Source of the DNA: Ancylobacter mangrovi
GTDB lineage: Bacteria; Pseudomonadota; Alphaproteobacteria; Rhizobiales; Xanthobacteraceae
Length of the DNA stretch: 64,000 nt
Assembly (NCBI RefSeq): GCF_024752355.1
Contig: NZ_JANTHZ010000007.1
Span: 186,001 to 250,000 of the forward strand
Direction: 5' to 3'
In this document: positions 26,779 to 34,011 of the stretch, piece by piece
Layout of the letters: each line of letters starts with the position of its first letter
Position numbering within the stretch: position 1 is the first letter of the stretch
Translations under genes and position numbers: made by a program
The notes under the pieces: generated by a model
Seen by the model: only the letters and a program-made list of their open reading frames with translations
Told to the model about the DNA's origin: nothing
Database searches by the model: none

Positions 26779-27732
26779 TCAGGGAAGCTCGCCGAGATGC
26801 CGGCGCACCCATTCGGCCTCTTCCGAGGCGGTGCGCCGGAAGTGCCACTTGAAGTCGCGGCTGAACTGGGCCGGGCTGGCATAGCCGACCGACGCGGCGA
26901 CGTCGGCGATCGTCCTGTCCCGGCGGGCGATGATCAGCCGCGCCTCGTGGAGCCGCATCGCCTTGACGTACTGAATCGGCGTACTACCCGTCAGGGCCTT
27001 GAAGTGGACGTGGTAGGAGGGAACGCTCATGCCCGCCTCGCTCGCCAGCTCCGCGACCGAAATCCCCGCCGCGTAGTGTTCGCGCAGGCGCGCGATGCTT
27101 TGCACGATACGCCCGGAAGGCCCCCGCTGCTGCAGCGCCGCGATCATCGCCCCGCCCTGCGGGCCGACCAGCACCCGGTAATGCAGCTCCCGCAGGAGGC
27201 CCGCGCCGAGCACCTCGAGCTCGACCGGATCGCGCAGGGCCCGCAGCAGGCGCAGCACGACATCCTCGATCCCCGGCTCCATCCGGCTCGATGTCAGGCT
27301 CTTCGCCCGGCCGGCCACTGCGCGCCCGCTGGTCCGGGCGGCGATCTCGGCGGCGAGCCGCATGTCGAAGTCGACATAGACCGCGAGCAGCGGCCGTTCG
27401 GGGCTGGCGAGCGATTCCATCCGGAACGGGACCGGCACCGAGACCGCCAGATAGTGCTCCTCGTCATAGCGATAGACCTCGCCTTCGAGCATCCCCCGCT
27501 TGCTGCCCTGCAGCACGAAGACCGCCCCCGGCCGGTACAGCACGGGAACGTCGTGAAGCACCGCCTCGGTCCTGAGAATGCGCACGCCCTGAAGCGGCGT
27601 CGCATTGTATCCCTCGCGGGAGGCCAGGCGCCCGGCCAGCTCCACCAGCTCCCGGCGCGGCGCCGAGGCCTGCTCCATCCTCATAGGATCCGACAAGAAT
27701 CTCATAGTTTCGGCGGTCGATATGCGCTCCAT
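26779..27732 (-). CDS. AraC-family transcriptional regulator (AraC_N domain)
   Basis: A 317-residue regulator with an N-terminal AraC_N ligand domain (GVRILRTEAVLHDVPVLYRP onward) and a C-terminal AraC helix-turn-helix (ISVAELASEAGMSVPSYHVH and TIADVAASVGYASPAQFSRD). It is divergent from the SDR gene and probably controls it, a common pairing. The longest ATG frame starts at 27732, only 48 bp from the SDR start; internal ATGs at 27705, 27684 and 27678 would leave a more usual promoter space, so the true start may be one of these. Confidence 0.83.
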   Translation of the reverse strand: MERISTAETMRFLSDPMRMEQASAPRRELVELAGRLASREGYNATPLQGVRILRTEAVLHDVPVLYRPGAVFVLQGSKRGMLEGEVYRYDEEHYLAVSVPVPFRMESLASPERPLLAVYVDFDMRLAAEIAARTSGRAVAGRAKSLTSSRMEPGIEDVVLRLLRALRDPVELEVLGAGLLRELHYRVLVGPQGGAMIAALQQRGPSGRIVQSIARLREHYAAGISVAELASEAGMSVPSYHVHFKALTGSTPIQYVKAMRLHEARLIIARRDRTIADVAASVGYASPAQFSRDFKWHFRRTASEEAEWVRRHLGELP

Positions 27733-27743
27733 CAGATATTATT

Positions 27744-27767
27744 GATCAACGCCAGGCAGCGATCAAC
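27744..27767. promoter_or_regulatory. Direct repeat, possible AraC-type binding site
   Basis: GATCAAC occurs twice (27744-27750 and 27761-27767), 17 bp apart start to start, between the divergent AraC and SDR genes. AraC-family proteins often bind such direct half-sites. A TATTAT hexamer just upstream (about 27738) could be a -10 element for the SDR gene. Evidence is positional only. Confidence 0.35.
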
Positions 27768-27780
27768 AGGAGACGCCAGC

Positions 27781-28608
27781 ATGGCACCCAAGACCTTCTT
27801 CATCACCGGCGCGAATTCCGGCTTCGGATTCGCAATCGCGGCCGCCGCCAGCCGCAAGGGCCACACCGTCATCGGCACTGTCCGCTCGCCGAAATCGCGG
27901 GCTGATCTCGCCGAACGCCTGCCGGACGCGCGGCCGGTCCTGTGCGACGTGACGGAATTCGATCGGATCGCGGACATCGTCCGGCAGGCCGAGGAGGACC
28001 ACGGCCCGGTCGACGTGCTGATCAACAATGCCGGCTACGGCCACGAGGGCATCCTCGAGGAATCGCCCCTTGAAGAAATGCGAAAGCAGTTCGACGTGAA
28101 CGTCTTCGGCGCGGTCGCGGTCGCCAAGGCGTTCCTGCCGCGGTTCCGCGAGAGGCGCCGCGGATTCATCGTCAACGTGACCTCGATGGGCGGCATGATC
28201 ACCATGCCCGGCATCGCTTATTACTGCGGCAGCAAGTTCGCCCTTCAGGGCATCTCGGAAGTCATGCGCGCGGAGATGGCGCCGTTCGGCGTCCATGTGA
28301 CGGCGCTGTGCCCGGGCTCCTTCCGCACCGACTGGGCCGGGCGCTCGATGGTCCGAACCGAGCGGTCCATCGCCGAATACGACCCGCTGTTCGACCCGAT
28401 CCGGCAGGCGCGTCAGGCCAAGAGCGGCAAGCAGCTCGGCGACCCCGACAAGCTCGCCGCTGCGGTGCTGGATCTGGTCGAATCCGACAACCCGCCGCCC
28501 CAGCTCCTGCTCGGCAGCGACGCGCTAAAGCTGGTGTCGGACCGGATCGAACGGCTGAAGCAGGAGATCGCAGCGTGGGAGGCCCTCACCGTTTCGACGG
28601 ACGGCTGA
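27781..28608 (+). CDS. Short-chain dehydrogenase/reductase (SDR)
   Basis: A 275-residue classical SDR oxidoreductase using NAD(P)H. The cofactor motif TGANSGFGFAIA is at residues 9-20, the NNAGYG motif follows, and the catalytic Tyr-x3-Lys is seen as YYCGSK; a Ser in NVTSMGG is in the expected place. The Arg in TVRSPKSR after beta-2 suggests NADP preference. AGGAG lies eight bases before the ATG. It is divergent from an AraC regulator gene. The substrate is not predictable. Confidence 0.87.
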   Translation: MAPKTFFITGANSGFGFAIAAAASRKGHTVIGTVRSPKSRADLAERLPDARPVLCDVTEFDRIADIVRQAEEDHGPVDVLINNAGYGHEGILEESPLEEMRKQFDVNVFGAVAVAKAFLPRFRERRRGFIVNVTSMGGMITMPGIAYYCGSKFALQGISEVMRAEMAPFGVHVTALCPGSFRTDWAGRSMVRTERSIAEYDPLFDPIRQARQAKSGKQLGDPDKLAAAVLDLVESDNPPPQLLLGSDALKLVSDRIERLKQEIAAWEALTVSTDG

Positions 28609-28915
28609 GGGTATCGACGGAGGGGCGCGTGGGCGGCGCCGTTACGCGGGCCGTCCTGTCTATGGGTGCGCGGGCGGGAATCGGCGGCTCTGTCGTGGTG
28701 GAGAGGGCAATGAGCGGCGAATGGCGGGACGAAAACGGAAAAACGGAGAACCATACGTACGCCATAACCCTCCAAAATTGGGGGAAGATCGAAGGACTGC
28801 ATGGGGTGGTTAACGGACAGTCTGCATTCAGAAGGGGCGCCGAAAAGCAGACATCCGCTGACAGATGAAGGACGTCACGAAACCGATCAACGAAGCGGGA
28901 AGGGGTTCAGGCGAG
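28609..28915. other. Spacer at left edge of the DUF262-HEPN module
   Basis: About 300 bp with no supportable gene. GC content falls within it and the left copy of a 26-bp direct repeat (28702-28727) marks a probable island boundary. The sequence right of the repeat (for example AAAACGGAAAAACGG) looks unlike the flanking chromosome. Confidence 0.45.
28702..28727 (+). repeat. Left copy of island-flanking direct repeat
   Basis: This 26-bp segment matches 30815-30840 at 24 of 26 positions, including 15 identical bases in a row (AGCGGCGAATGGCGG). The two copies enclose the DUF262-HEPN gene pair. The right copy runs into the 3' end of a tRNA-Ser gene, the classic position for an integration site. 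Confidence 0.55.
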
Positions 28916-29527
28916 CTAGCCTCTGACGATATCCCTCATCATGACATTGGCTTTGACGATATGGGTCTCGATCAATGGACGGGTGTACGAGACGCGCGGC
29001 GATACCAGAAGATTGCCGCACGTGACGCCGGGAACGCGGGCGCCGTAGTAGCGTTGGATCAGCTTCACGAAATTCTTTCGCGTGCCATCGTTCCTATGGG
29101 CGATGTGGTTCCTGATCCACCGAATATCGGTCATGAGGCCCGCGTGATTGATCAGCTCTTGGTGGCACTTGTCGCTGGGATCTATGACGAATTTGATGTT
29201 CTCCCGGATCTCCTTGCCGTCGTTCCAGGGCAAGCCGTTGCGCGTCACCGGCCGATTTAGAGTTTTCATAGTTTTGACGGCGGTCGGGATATTGCGCTGT
29301 TGCACGATCAAGGTAGGTGCAGCCCCGTCGATGAAGGTCGCTCCGCAGCAGAGCTTGCAGAATACGGTCTTCATTGAGTTCTCGATCAGGATCGCCAACC
29401 GCAACAACGCCACCTCGGCGATGTACTTGCGATGCTTGGGGGCCAGCGTCGTTGTCGACGCCAGCAGGCTCGTCAGCCGAGCGGTCTCCGCGCGGAAATC
29501 AGCGTAGTCCTTGACCAGCGATGGCAT
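28916..29527 (-). CDS. HEPN-domain protein (MAE_28990/MAE_18760-like), predicted ribonuclease
   Basis: A 203-residue mostly helical protein. The HEPN catalytic motif R-x4-H is present as RNHIAH (Arg139, His144), preceded by a long helix AEVALLRLAILIENSMKTVF. HEPN proteins are metal-independent RNases common in toxin and antiphage systems. As remembered, MAE_28990-type HEPN proteins often accompany DUF262 genes. Its start shares a base with the DUF262 stop (TGATG at 29527), so the two are made together. Base composition is clearly less GC-rich than the surroundings, consistent with transfer. No transmembrane segments. Confidence 0.7.
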   Translation of the reverse strand: MPSLVKDYADFRAETARLTSLLASTTTLAPKHRKYIAEVALLRLAILIENSMKTVFCKLCCGATFIDGAAPTLIVQQRNIPTAVKTMKTLNRPVTRNGLPWNDGKEIRENIKFVIDPSDKCHQELINHAGLMTDIRWIRNHIAHRNDGTRKNFVKLIQRYYGARVPGVTCGNLLVSPRVSYTRPLIETHIVKANVMMRDIVRG

Positions 29528-30546
29528 CAGAATGCAGCGGCAAGCGCCTGATCACGAAGGGTCCTGGACTTGATACGGTGCAGGTTACCGCCGGTGAAAC
29601 CCTCGATGAGATTCGACTGCTCCTCGGTTCGGACATCCAGCTCCTGATAGCCAGCGACCCGTGCGTCGAAATCGCGGATGACCTGTTCGATTTTCTCGGC
29701 CGAGGGATTCTGATCCCTCATGCGGTCGACCACCACCATCAGGCTGAAGGCGAGCTGGTATTGCTTGAAGATGGTGTCCTTAAAGGCGGTAGCGGGGATA
29801 GCCACCAGCTTCACGAATAGGCTCTCCATCCGCTTCGCAATGTCCTCGCGTTCTGGGAAATCCACGTCGCGATCCTTGTAAAACTTGTCGATGGTCTTCG
29901 CGTTGAAGTCGCTCAAGCCCTTGATCATGTTGATCGCCAAGTCCGAAATGAACTGGACCTCCTGCATGCGCGAGATGTCGGCCGCGGTGAAGACGTCCGT
30001 CGCGCGCCAGAACGGGAGCCGCTCGGCCGCTTGCGTCAGCGAGAACTGCTTGAATTCGCCACTGTAGAGCGCATTTCGCTTCTCCTGCGGATTAAGCGTC
30101 TTGGAGATGGAGTTGATACGACCGAAGATCTCGATGACGTCCTGATCCTCGGCACCGATCAGGTAGCCAACCGAGAGCTTGGTGGCCACGAAGGTCTCCC
30201 GTTGCGTCTTGCTCAGCTGAGAGTACTTCACCTTGTTCTTGTGCTCGGGGTGCCGAGCGGCAAAGGCATCCTCTCGATAGGACAGGATAGTGCGAATGCG
30301 CTGCTGACCATCAACGACTTCCTTGATGCTTTTCTCGGCGTCGACGTCGATCTGATGGCGCACGTACAGGCTGGGCACCGGCTTCTGCTCGAAGATGGTG
30401 TTGATCAGGTAGGCCTTTTGGGGCTCCGACCAGACCGACCGGCGCTGATACCACGGGCTGATGTTCAAGCTCTTGTCGCGATGAAAGTTCAGAAGATCTT
30501 GGATAATCAGAGATTCGTAGTCGACACGATCCACAGCCGCCCCCAT
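29527..30546 (-). CDS. DUF262 (GmrS N-terminal/ParB-like nuclease) protein
   Basis: A 339-residue DUF262 protein. Characteristic elements are SPWYQRRSVWSE (residues 30-41), the EVVDGQQRI core (76-84), and FGRINSISKTLNPQE followed by RNALYSGEF around 145-170. DUF262 has a ParB/sulfiredoxin-like fold and is the NTP-using half of type IV restriction proteins such as GmrS and SspE. The usual HNH-type DUF1524 nuclease half is missing; a HEPN protein is encoded next instead. It is the first gene of the two-gene module. The ATG at 30546 is the only reasonable start, with a weak ribosome site. Confidence 0.75.
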   Translation of the reverse strand: MGAAVDRVDYESLIIQDLLNFHRDKSLNISPWYQRRSVWSEPQKAYLINTIFEQKPVPSLYVRHQIDVDAEKSIKEVVDGQQRIRTILSYREDAFAARHPEHKNKVKYSQLSKTQRETFVATKLSVGYLIGAEDQDVIEIFGRINSISKTLNPQEKRNALYSGEFKQFSLTQAAERLPFWRATDVFTAADISRMQEVQFISDLAINMIKGLSDFNAKTIDKFYKDRDVDFPEREDIAKRMESLFVKLVAIPATAFKDTIFKQYQLAFSLMVVVDRMRDQNPSAEKIEQVIRDFDARVAGYQELDVRTEEQSNLIEGFTGGNLHRIKSRTLRDQALAAAF

Positions 30547-30814
30547 TTTTATCTCATTGCTACATAGATGACTGACGGTGCCGCGTCACCTAGCCTATCG
30601 GAATCGCCGTCGAACCTCCGGCTGCTCCAGCGCGAGCCGACCAGCAGTGCAGGAATGTCTGCGTCTGGGCATTTAGGAACGTCTGTGGGGCGACCGGTAT
30701 GGGGTCGGAAGCTGCCGTTCGATGGCTTTAAGATTTGTCTGGCTGCAGCTTCGAATCAGCGGCTCTTAGCACCGTGGGGTGCATGCGCGGTGATCGGCGG
30801 CAATATCGCGCTAT

Positions 30815-30840
30815 AGAGGGTAATAAGCGGCGAATGGCGG
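30815..30840 (+). repeat. Right copy of island-flanking direct repeat, abutting tRNA-Ser
   Basis: Near-identical partner of 28702-28727 (two mismatches in 26). Its last six bases are the 3' end of the minus-strand tRNA-Ser gene including CCA, and the other 20 lie just downstream of it. The 288 bp between the DUF262 start and the tRNA hold no supportable gene. Confidence 0.55.
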
Positions 30841-30926
30841 AGACGGAGGGATTCGAACCCTCGAGACCCTTTTGGGGGCCTGCTCATTTAGCAAACGAGT
30901 GCCTTCAGCCTCTCGGCCACGTCTCC
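30835..30926 (-). tRNA. tRNA-Ser, anticodon GCT
   Basis: A 92-nt tRNA with encoded CCA. On the minus strand it starts GGAGACGTGGCCGAGAGG, has anticodon loop TTTGCTAAA (GCT, reading AGC/AGU), a long variable arm with CCCCCAAAAGGG, and T-arm GGTTCGAATCC. Acceptor arms GGAGACG and CGTCTCC pair fully, followed by G-CCA. The length and long variable arm are typical of serine tRNAs. Confidence 0.95.
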
Positions 30927-31090
30927 AGCCGCCACCGGCTGCGCGGCGCGCACCGTATCGGCGGCGACCTGTCTAGGTTTCCCCATCCCGCCGGTCAAGG
31001 GCTTTCGCCGCATGTCCCCTCCCGCTGCACAGCGGCGCACGCCGCCGGCCCGGGGGTCGCGGCGCGCGTGGCCCGGCGCCCTCGCCCGCC

Positions 31091-31801
31091 TCAGCGCGCG
31101 CGCTGGCCGAACATGATGCTGCGCGCTTCCTTGTCGGTGGCGAGATCGATCGTGCCGCGATCCTCGGCGTTCACCGCCAGACCGCGCTTCACCGCCGGCC
31201 GCGCCAGCACCCGCTCCAGCCAGGCGGCGAAATGGGGGAACTCCTCGAGGCTCTGCCCCTGGCGCTCCCACAGCTTGGCCCAGCCGATGCAGGCCATGTC
31301 GGCGATGGAATAGTCACCGGCGATATAGGGGCGGTCAGACAGGCGCCGGTTCATCACGCCGTAGAGGCGGTGCACCTCGTTGGTGTAGCGCTCGACGGCG
31401 TAGGGCAGCTTCTCGGGCGCGTAGATGCGGAAATGGTGCGCCTGCCCGGCCATCGGGCCGAGCCCGCCCATCTGCCAGAACAGCCACTGGTCGACCTCGA
31501 CCCGCCCGCGCTCGTCGGCCGGGTAGAACTGGCCGGTCTTGCGCCCGAGATACTGAAGGATCGCCCCCGACTCGAACACCGAGATCGGCGCGCCGTCCGG
31601 GCCCTGCGGGTCGACGATGGCCGGGATCTTGTTGTTCGGCGAGATGGCGAGGAAATCGGGCTTGAACTGCTCGCCGCGGGCGATGTTCACGGGGCGCACC
31701 TCATAGGGCAGCCCGCACTCCTCCAGCATGATGCTGATCTTCCAGCCATTGGGCGTCGGCCAGTAATAGAGCTGGATCGGCTGGGTCTGAAGCTCGGCCA
31801 T
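31091..31801 (-). CDS. Glutathione S-transferase, YfcG/YghU-like
   Basis: A 236-residue GST-fold protein. The N-terminal thioredoxin-like half includes PIQLYYWPTPNGWKI, the cis-Pro segment NNKIPAIVD and the FESGAIL motif that binds glutathione. The C-terminal helical half has DRPYIAGDYSIADMACIGW. The T-P-N-G-W-K pattern is that of Nu-class GSTs (YfcG/YghU) which act as disulfide-bond oxidoreductases. It stands alone and is divergent from the small secreted protein gene at 32154. Confidence 0.88.
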   Translation of the reverse strand: MAELQTQPIQLYYWPTPNGWKISIMLEECGLPYEVRPVNIARGEQFKPDFLAISPNNKIPAIVDPQGPDGAPISVFESGAILQYLGRKTGQFYPADERGRVEVDQWLFWQMGGLGPMAGQAHHFRIYAPEKLPYAVERYTNEVHRLYGVMNRRLSDRPYIAGDYSIADMACIGWAKLWERQGQSLEEFPHFAAWLERVLARPAVKRGLAVNAEDRGTIDLATDKEARSIMFGQRAR

Positions 31802-31916
31802 GGACAGAACGCCTTCCGCATCGCCCCCGCGGGCGTTTCCACATCAGAACTAGGACCAGCGCCCGCCGCTGGCAAGCACGCACGAAACGCGCGCCCGCAC
31901 GCGCGGGGGCGGCGCA

Positions 31917-31961
31917 CAGGGCGCAGGCACAGGGCGCAGGCACAGGGCGCAGGCACAGGGC
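31917..31961 (+). repeat. 13-bp tandem repeat, about 3.5 copies
   Basis: The unit CAGGGCGCAGGCA is repeated three times exactly (31917-31955) with a partial fourth copy. It is non-coding as far as can be seen and probably arose by replication slippage; copy number may vary between strains. Confidence 0.8.
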
Positions 31962-31978
31962 AGAAGGTTAGGTGACGG

Positions 31979-32032
31979 TACGTCATCATATATACTTATT
32001 ATTTTACGGTTTTACTTGCCGATACGTCATCA
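31979..32032. promoter_or_regulatory. Repeated TACGTCATCA element in divergent promoter region
   Basis: TACGTCATCA occurs at 31979-31988 and 32023-32032, 44 bp apart (about four helical turns). The first copy also forms part of a small dyad (TGACG, GTA, CGTCA). Position between divergent genes suggests an operator, but no regulator is encoded beside it. Confidence 0.3.
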
Positions 32033-32153
32033 CCAAGCAGAGCGTTAAAGAGTTCGCTAAATTTTTGCTTGATTCCGTCCAAATTTCGACATGAGGCGGA
32101 TAAGTAATCGCGGCGTCCGCAACGACGCGGATGTGAAACGAGGGTTTCAAGAA

Positions 32154-32432
32154 ATGACCAAGCGCCTCCTTGCCGGGCTGACCGCCGCGACGTTCGTCCT
32201 CGCGTCGGCTTCCGCCTTCGCTGCCTCGTCCGGCACGGCGCCGGCCGGTGCTGCTCCCGCCGCGACCGCGACTCACGCCAGTGCCACGCCTGAGAAGCCC
32301 AAGACCAGCAAGGTCGCCGTCTCCAAGCAGCAGAAGAGCTGCGAGAAGGAATGGTCGGTCGACCACAAGGCGGGCAAGCTCAAGGGCGTGACCCAGAAGG
32401 ACTTCATCTCGAAGTGCATGAAGGGCGCGTGA
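32154..32432 (+). CDS. Small secreted protein with one Cys-Trp (PsiF-like) repeat
   Basis: A 92-residue exported protein. A signal peptide (residues 1-24, LLAGLTAATFVLASASAFA) is followed by an Ala/Pro/Thr-rich linker and one C-terminal module of about 30 residues starting CEKEW and ending FISKCMKG. This C-x3-W...F-x2-C module recurs three times in the next gene. It recalls PsiF repeats, though the match is loose and function is unknown. The ATG at 32154 was chosen for the signal peptide and a GAGG upstream; the frame opens at 32091. Confidence 0.65.
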   Translation: MTKRLLAGLTAATFVLASASAFAASSGTAPAGAAPAATATHASATPEKPKTSKVAVSKQQKSCEKEWSVDHKAGKLKGVTQKDFISKCMKGA

Positions 32433-32725
32433 GCGCGGCGGCCCCGCCGGTCCGCGACATCCGCGCCGGCCGGGGTCGATTCCCATCGCCTGCGATGGGC
32501 GCTCCCGCGAACTGATGCTTCCCGCCGGCGATCGGCACGCATGGCGGGACAGTCGACTGGCCGTTGGCCACACCTGACGGCGCCGTCCCCTCGCCCCGTC
32601 GGGCCGAAACGGTTAAGCTCTCCCGGGAAGGCCGGCCTCGCGCCGGCCTTCGCTTCCGCCGACCGTACCTCTTGCCAACGCCGAGCCTCATGCCGACGCC
32701 GAGCCGTCTGTATTCGCCGAGCCGC

Positions 32726-33442
32726 ATGCCCAGACGATTCGCGGCCGCGTGGGCCTGCGTGCTCCTTCTCGCGGCCCTCGCGCTGCCCGCGCCGACGCAT
32801 GCGCAGTCCTCGCCGACGCAGGCCTGCGCGGATCGCTGGAACCAGATGAAGGCGCAGGGCAAGACCGGCGACCTCACCTATCGCGACTTCGCACGCCAGT
32901 GCCTGGCCGAGCTGTCGGACGACGACGACGCCCCCGCCGATTCGCCCGCGCCCGCCAAGCCGGGCGATTCGAAGCCGGCGGCGAAGCCCTCCGGCTCCGG
33001 CGCGCCCGTTCCCACCGGCCCGGCGGCCACGGCGGCGCAGCCCTCGATCAAGCAGTGCGCCGACCTGTGGAACGAGATGAAGGCGAAGAACCAGACTGGC
33101 GACTTCACCTATCGCGAATTCGCGCAGCAATGCCTCGCCGGCACCGCGGCCGGCGCCAATGCGGCCAAGCCCTCCAACCCTCCGGCCAAGGCGCCCGAGA
33201 CCGGCGCAACCCCGAAGAACCCGGGAAGCGACGCCGCCGCCAAGCCGCGCACCTCCGTCCCCTCCGTCGGCACGCGCCCGATCGGCGATGCCGCGGCGGA
33301 TGCCGACGAGCAGAATGAGGAGAAGGAGGACGAGCGCGCGGCGCTGAACCGCTGCAACGCGGCGTGGAAGGTCTACAAGGCGAGCCACAACCTCACCGGC
33401 GCCAAGGCGTGGCACGTATTCATGGCGAAATGCCTGCCCTGA
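32726..33442 (+). CDS. Secreted protein with three Cys-Trp (PsiF-like) repeats
   Basis: A 238-residue exported protein. After a signal peptide ending near THAQSS come three modules of about 28 residues, each beginning C-x3-W and ending with an aromatic-x3-C: CADRWNQMKAQGKTGDLTY, CADLWNEMKAKNQTGDFTY, and a diverged third starting CNAAWKVYKA. Long Ala/Pro/Lys-rich linkers separate them. Each pair of cysteines could form a disulfide in the periplasm. It is 293 bp downstream of a one-repeat relative, pointing to duplication. The exact start is uncertain; the ATG just before the signal peptide was taken. Confidence 0.65.
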   Translation: MPRRFAAAWACVLLLAALALPAPTHAQSSPTQACADRWNQMKAQGKTGDLTYRDFARQCLAELSDDDDAPADSPAPAKPGDSKPAAKPSGSGAPVPTGPAATAAQPSIKQCADLWNEMKAKNQTGDFTYREFAQQCLAGTAAGANAAKPSNPPAKAPETGATPKNPGSDAAAKPRTSVPSVGTRPIGDAAADADEQNEEKEDERAALNRCNAAWKVYKASHNLTGAKAWHVFMAKCLP

Positions 33443-33492
33443 ATACTGCCCGCTTCCCCGGCCGTGCGTCCTGAACGCAGCCGGGAGGGCCG

Positions 33493-33996
33493 CTATGCCG
33501 GCCCGCTCAGATCCAGCTTGAAGCCTTCGTGCCGGCGCTCGAAGCCGAGGCGCTCATAGAAGCGCTGGGCGTCGATGCGCTTCTTGTTGGTCGCGACCTG
33601 GAGCGAGTTGGCCCCGCGCCGGCGCGCCTCGGCGATGGCGAACGTGACCATCGCGGAGCCGATGCCGCTGCCGCGCGCTTCCGGGTGAACCTGCACCTGC
33701 TCCAGCACGCCTATCCGCGCGCCGCGCCGCACCAGCACCGGGAAGACCACCAGCAGGAAGGTGCCCAGCACCCTGCCCTCGCGCCGCGCGACGTACAGGG
33801 CGAGGTCGGGATCGGCGTTCACCGCCTCGAACGCTTCCTCATAGACCGGCAGGGCCGACGGATCGGTGCTGTCGCGCTCGCCCAGCAGGCGGTCGGCGGC
33901 GAGGATGGCGACGATCTCCGGCAGGTCCGCCCGCGTCGCCCGCTCGATACTCACCGACAGGTCGCGGGCGTGCGATTCGCCCTGTTCGCCGGTCAC
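33493..33996 (-). CDS. GNAT-family N-acetyltransferase
   Basis: A 167-residue acetyltransferase of the GNAT fold. The acetyl-CoA loop is VQVHPEARGSGIGSAMV, followed by a second conserved helix and RRRGANSLQVATNKKR and FYERLGFERR at the C-terminus. The start is GTG at 33996, 15 bp after gatB on the same strand, so it is probably co-transcribed with it. The substrate (amine or protein N-terminus) is not predictable. Confidence 0.87.
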   Translation of the reverse strand: MTGEQGESHARDLSVSIERATRADLPEIVAILAADRLLGERDSTDPSALPVYEEAFEAVNADPDLALYVARREGRVLGTFLLVVFPVLVRRGARIGVLEQVQVHPEARGSGIGSAMVTFAIAEARRRGANSLQVATNKKRIDAQRFYERLGFERRHEGFKLDLSGPA

Positions 33997-34011
33997 GGCT
34001 CATCCCCGCCT

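Larger units (their letters stand above)
31802..32153. other. Spacer with AT-rich promoter zone and tandem repeat
   Basis: About 350 bp without a supportable gene, between divergent GST and secreted-protein genes. It holds a 13-bp tandem repeat (31917-31961) and, from 31980 to 32090, the most AT-rich stretch noticed in the window, presumably the divergent promoters. Two copies of TACGTCATCA lie inside. Confidence 0.5.

Noticed and set aside
29527-30546. DUF262 protein as a complete GmrSD/SspE-type restriction enzyme
   Set aside because: No HNH or DUF1524 segment is present in its 339 residues; the effector function is more likely in the HEPN partner.
30568-30816. A short plus-strand frame between the DUF262 gene and tRNA-Ser
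   Set aside because: No ribosome site, no domain, and a composition without protein-like features; probably non-coding island DNA.
31917-31961. Tandem repeat considered as a CRISPR fragment
   Set aside because: Units are 13 bp and directly joined, with no spacers and no cas genes nearby.
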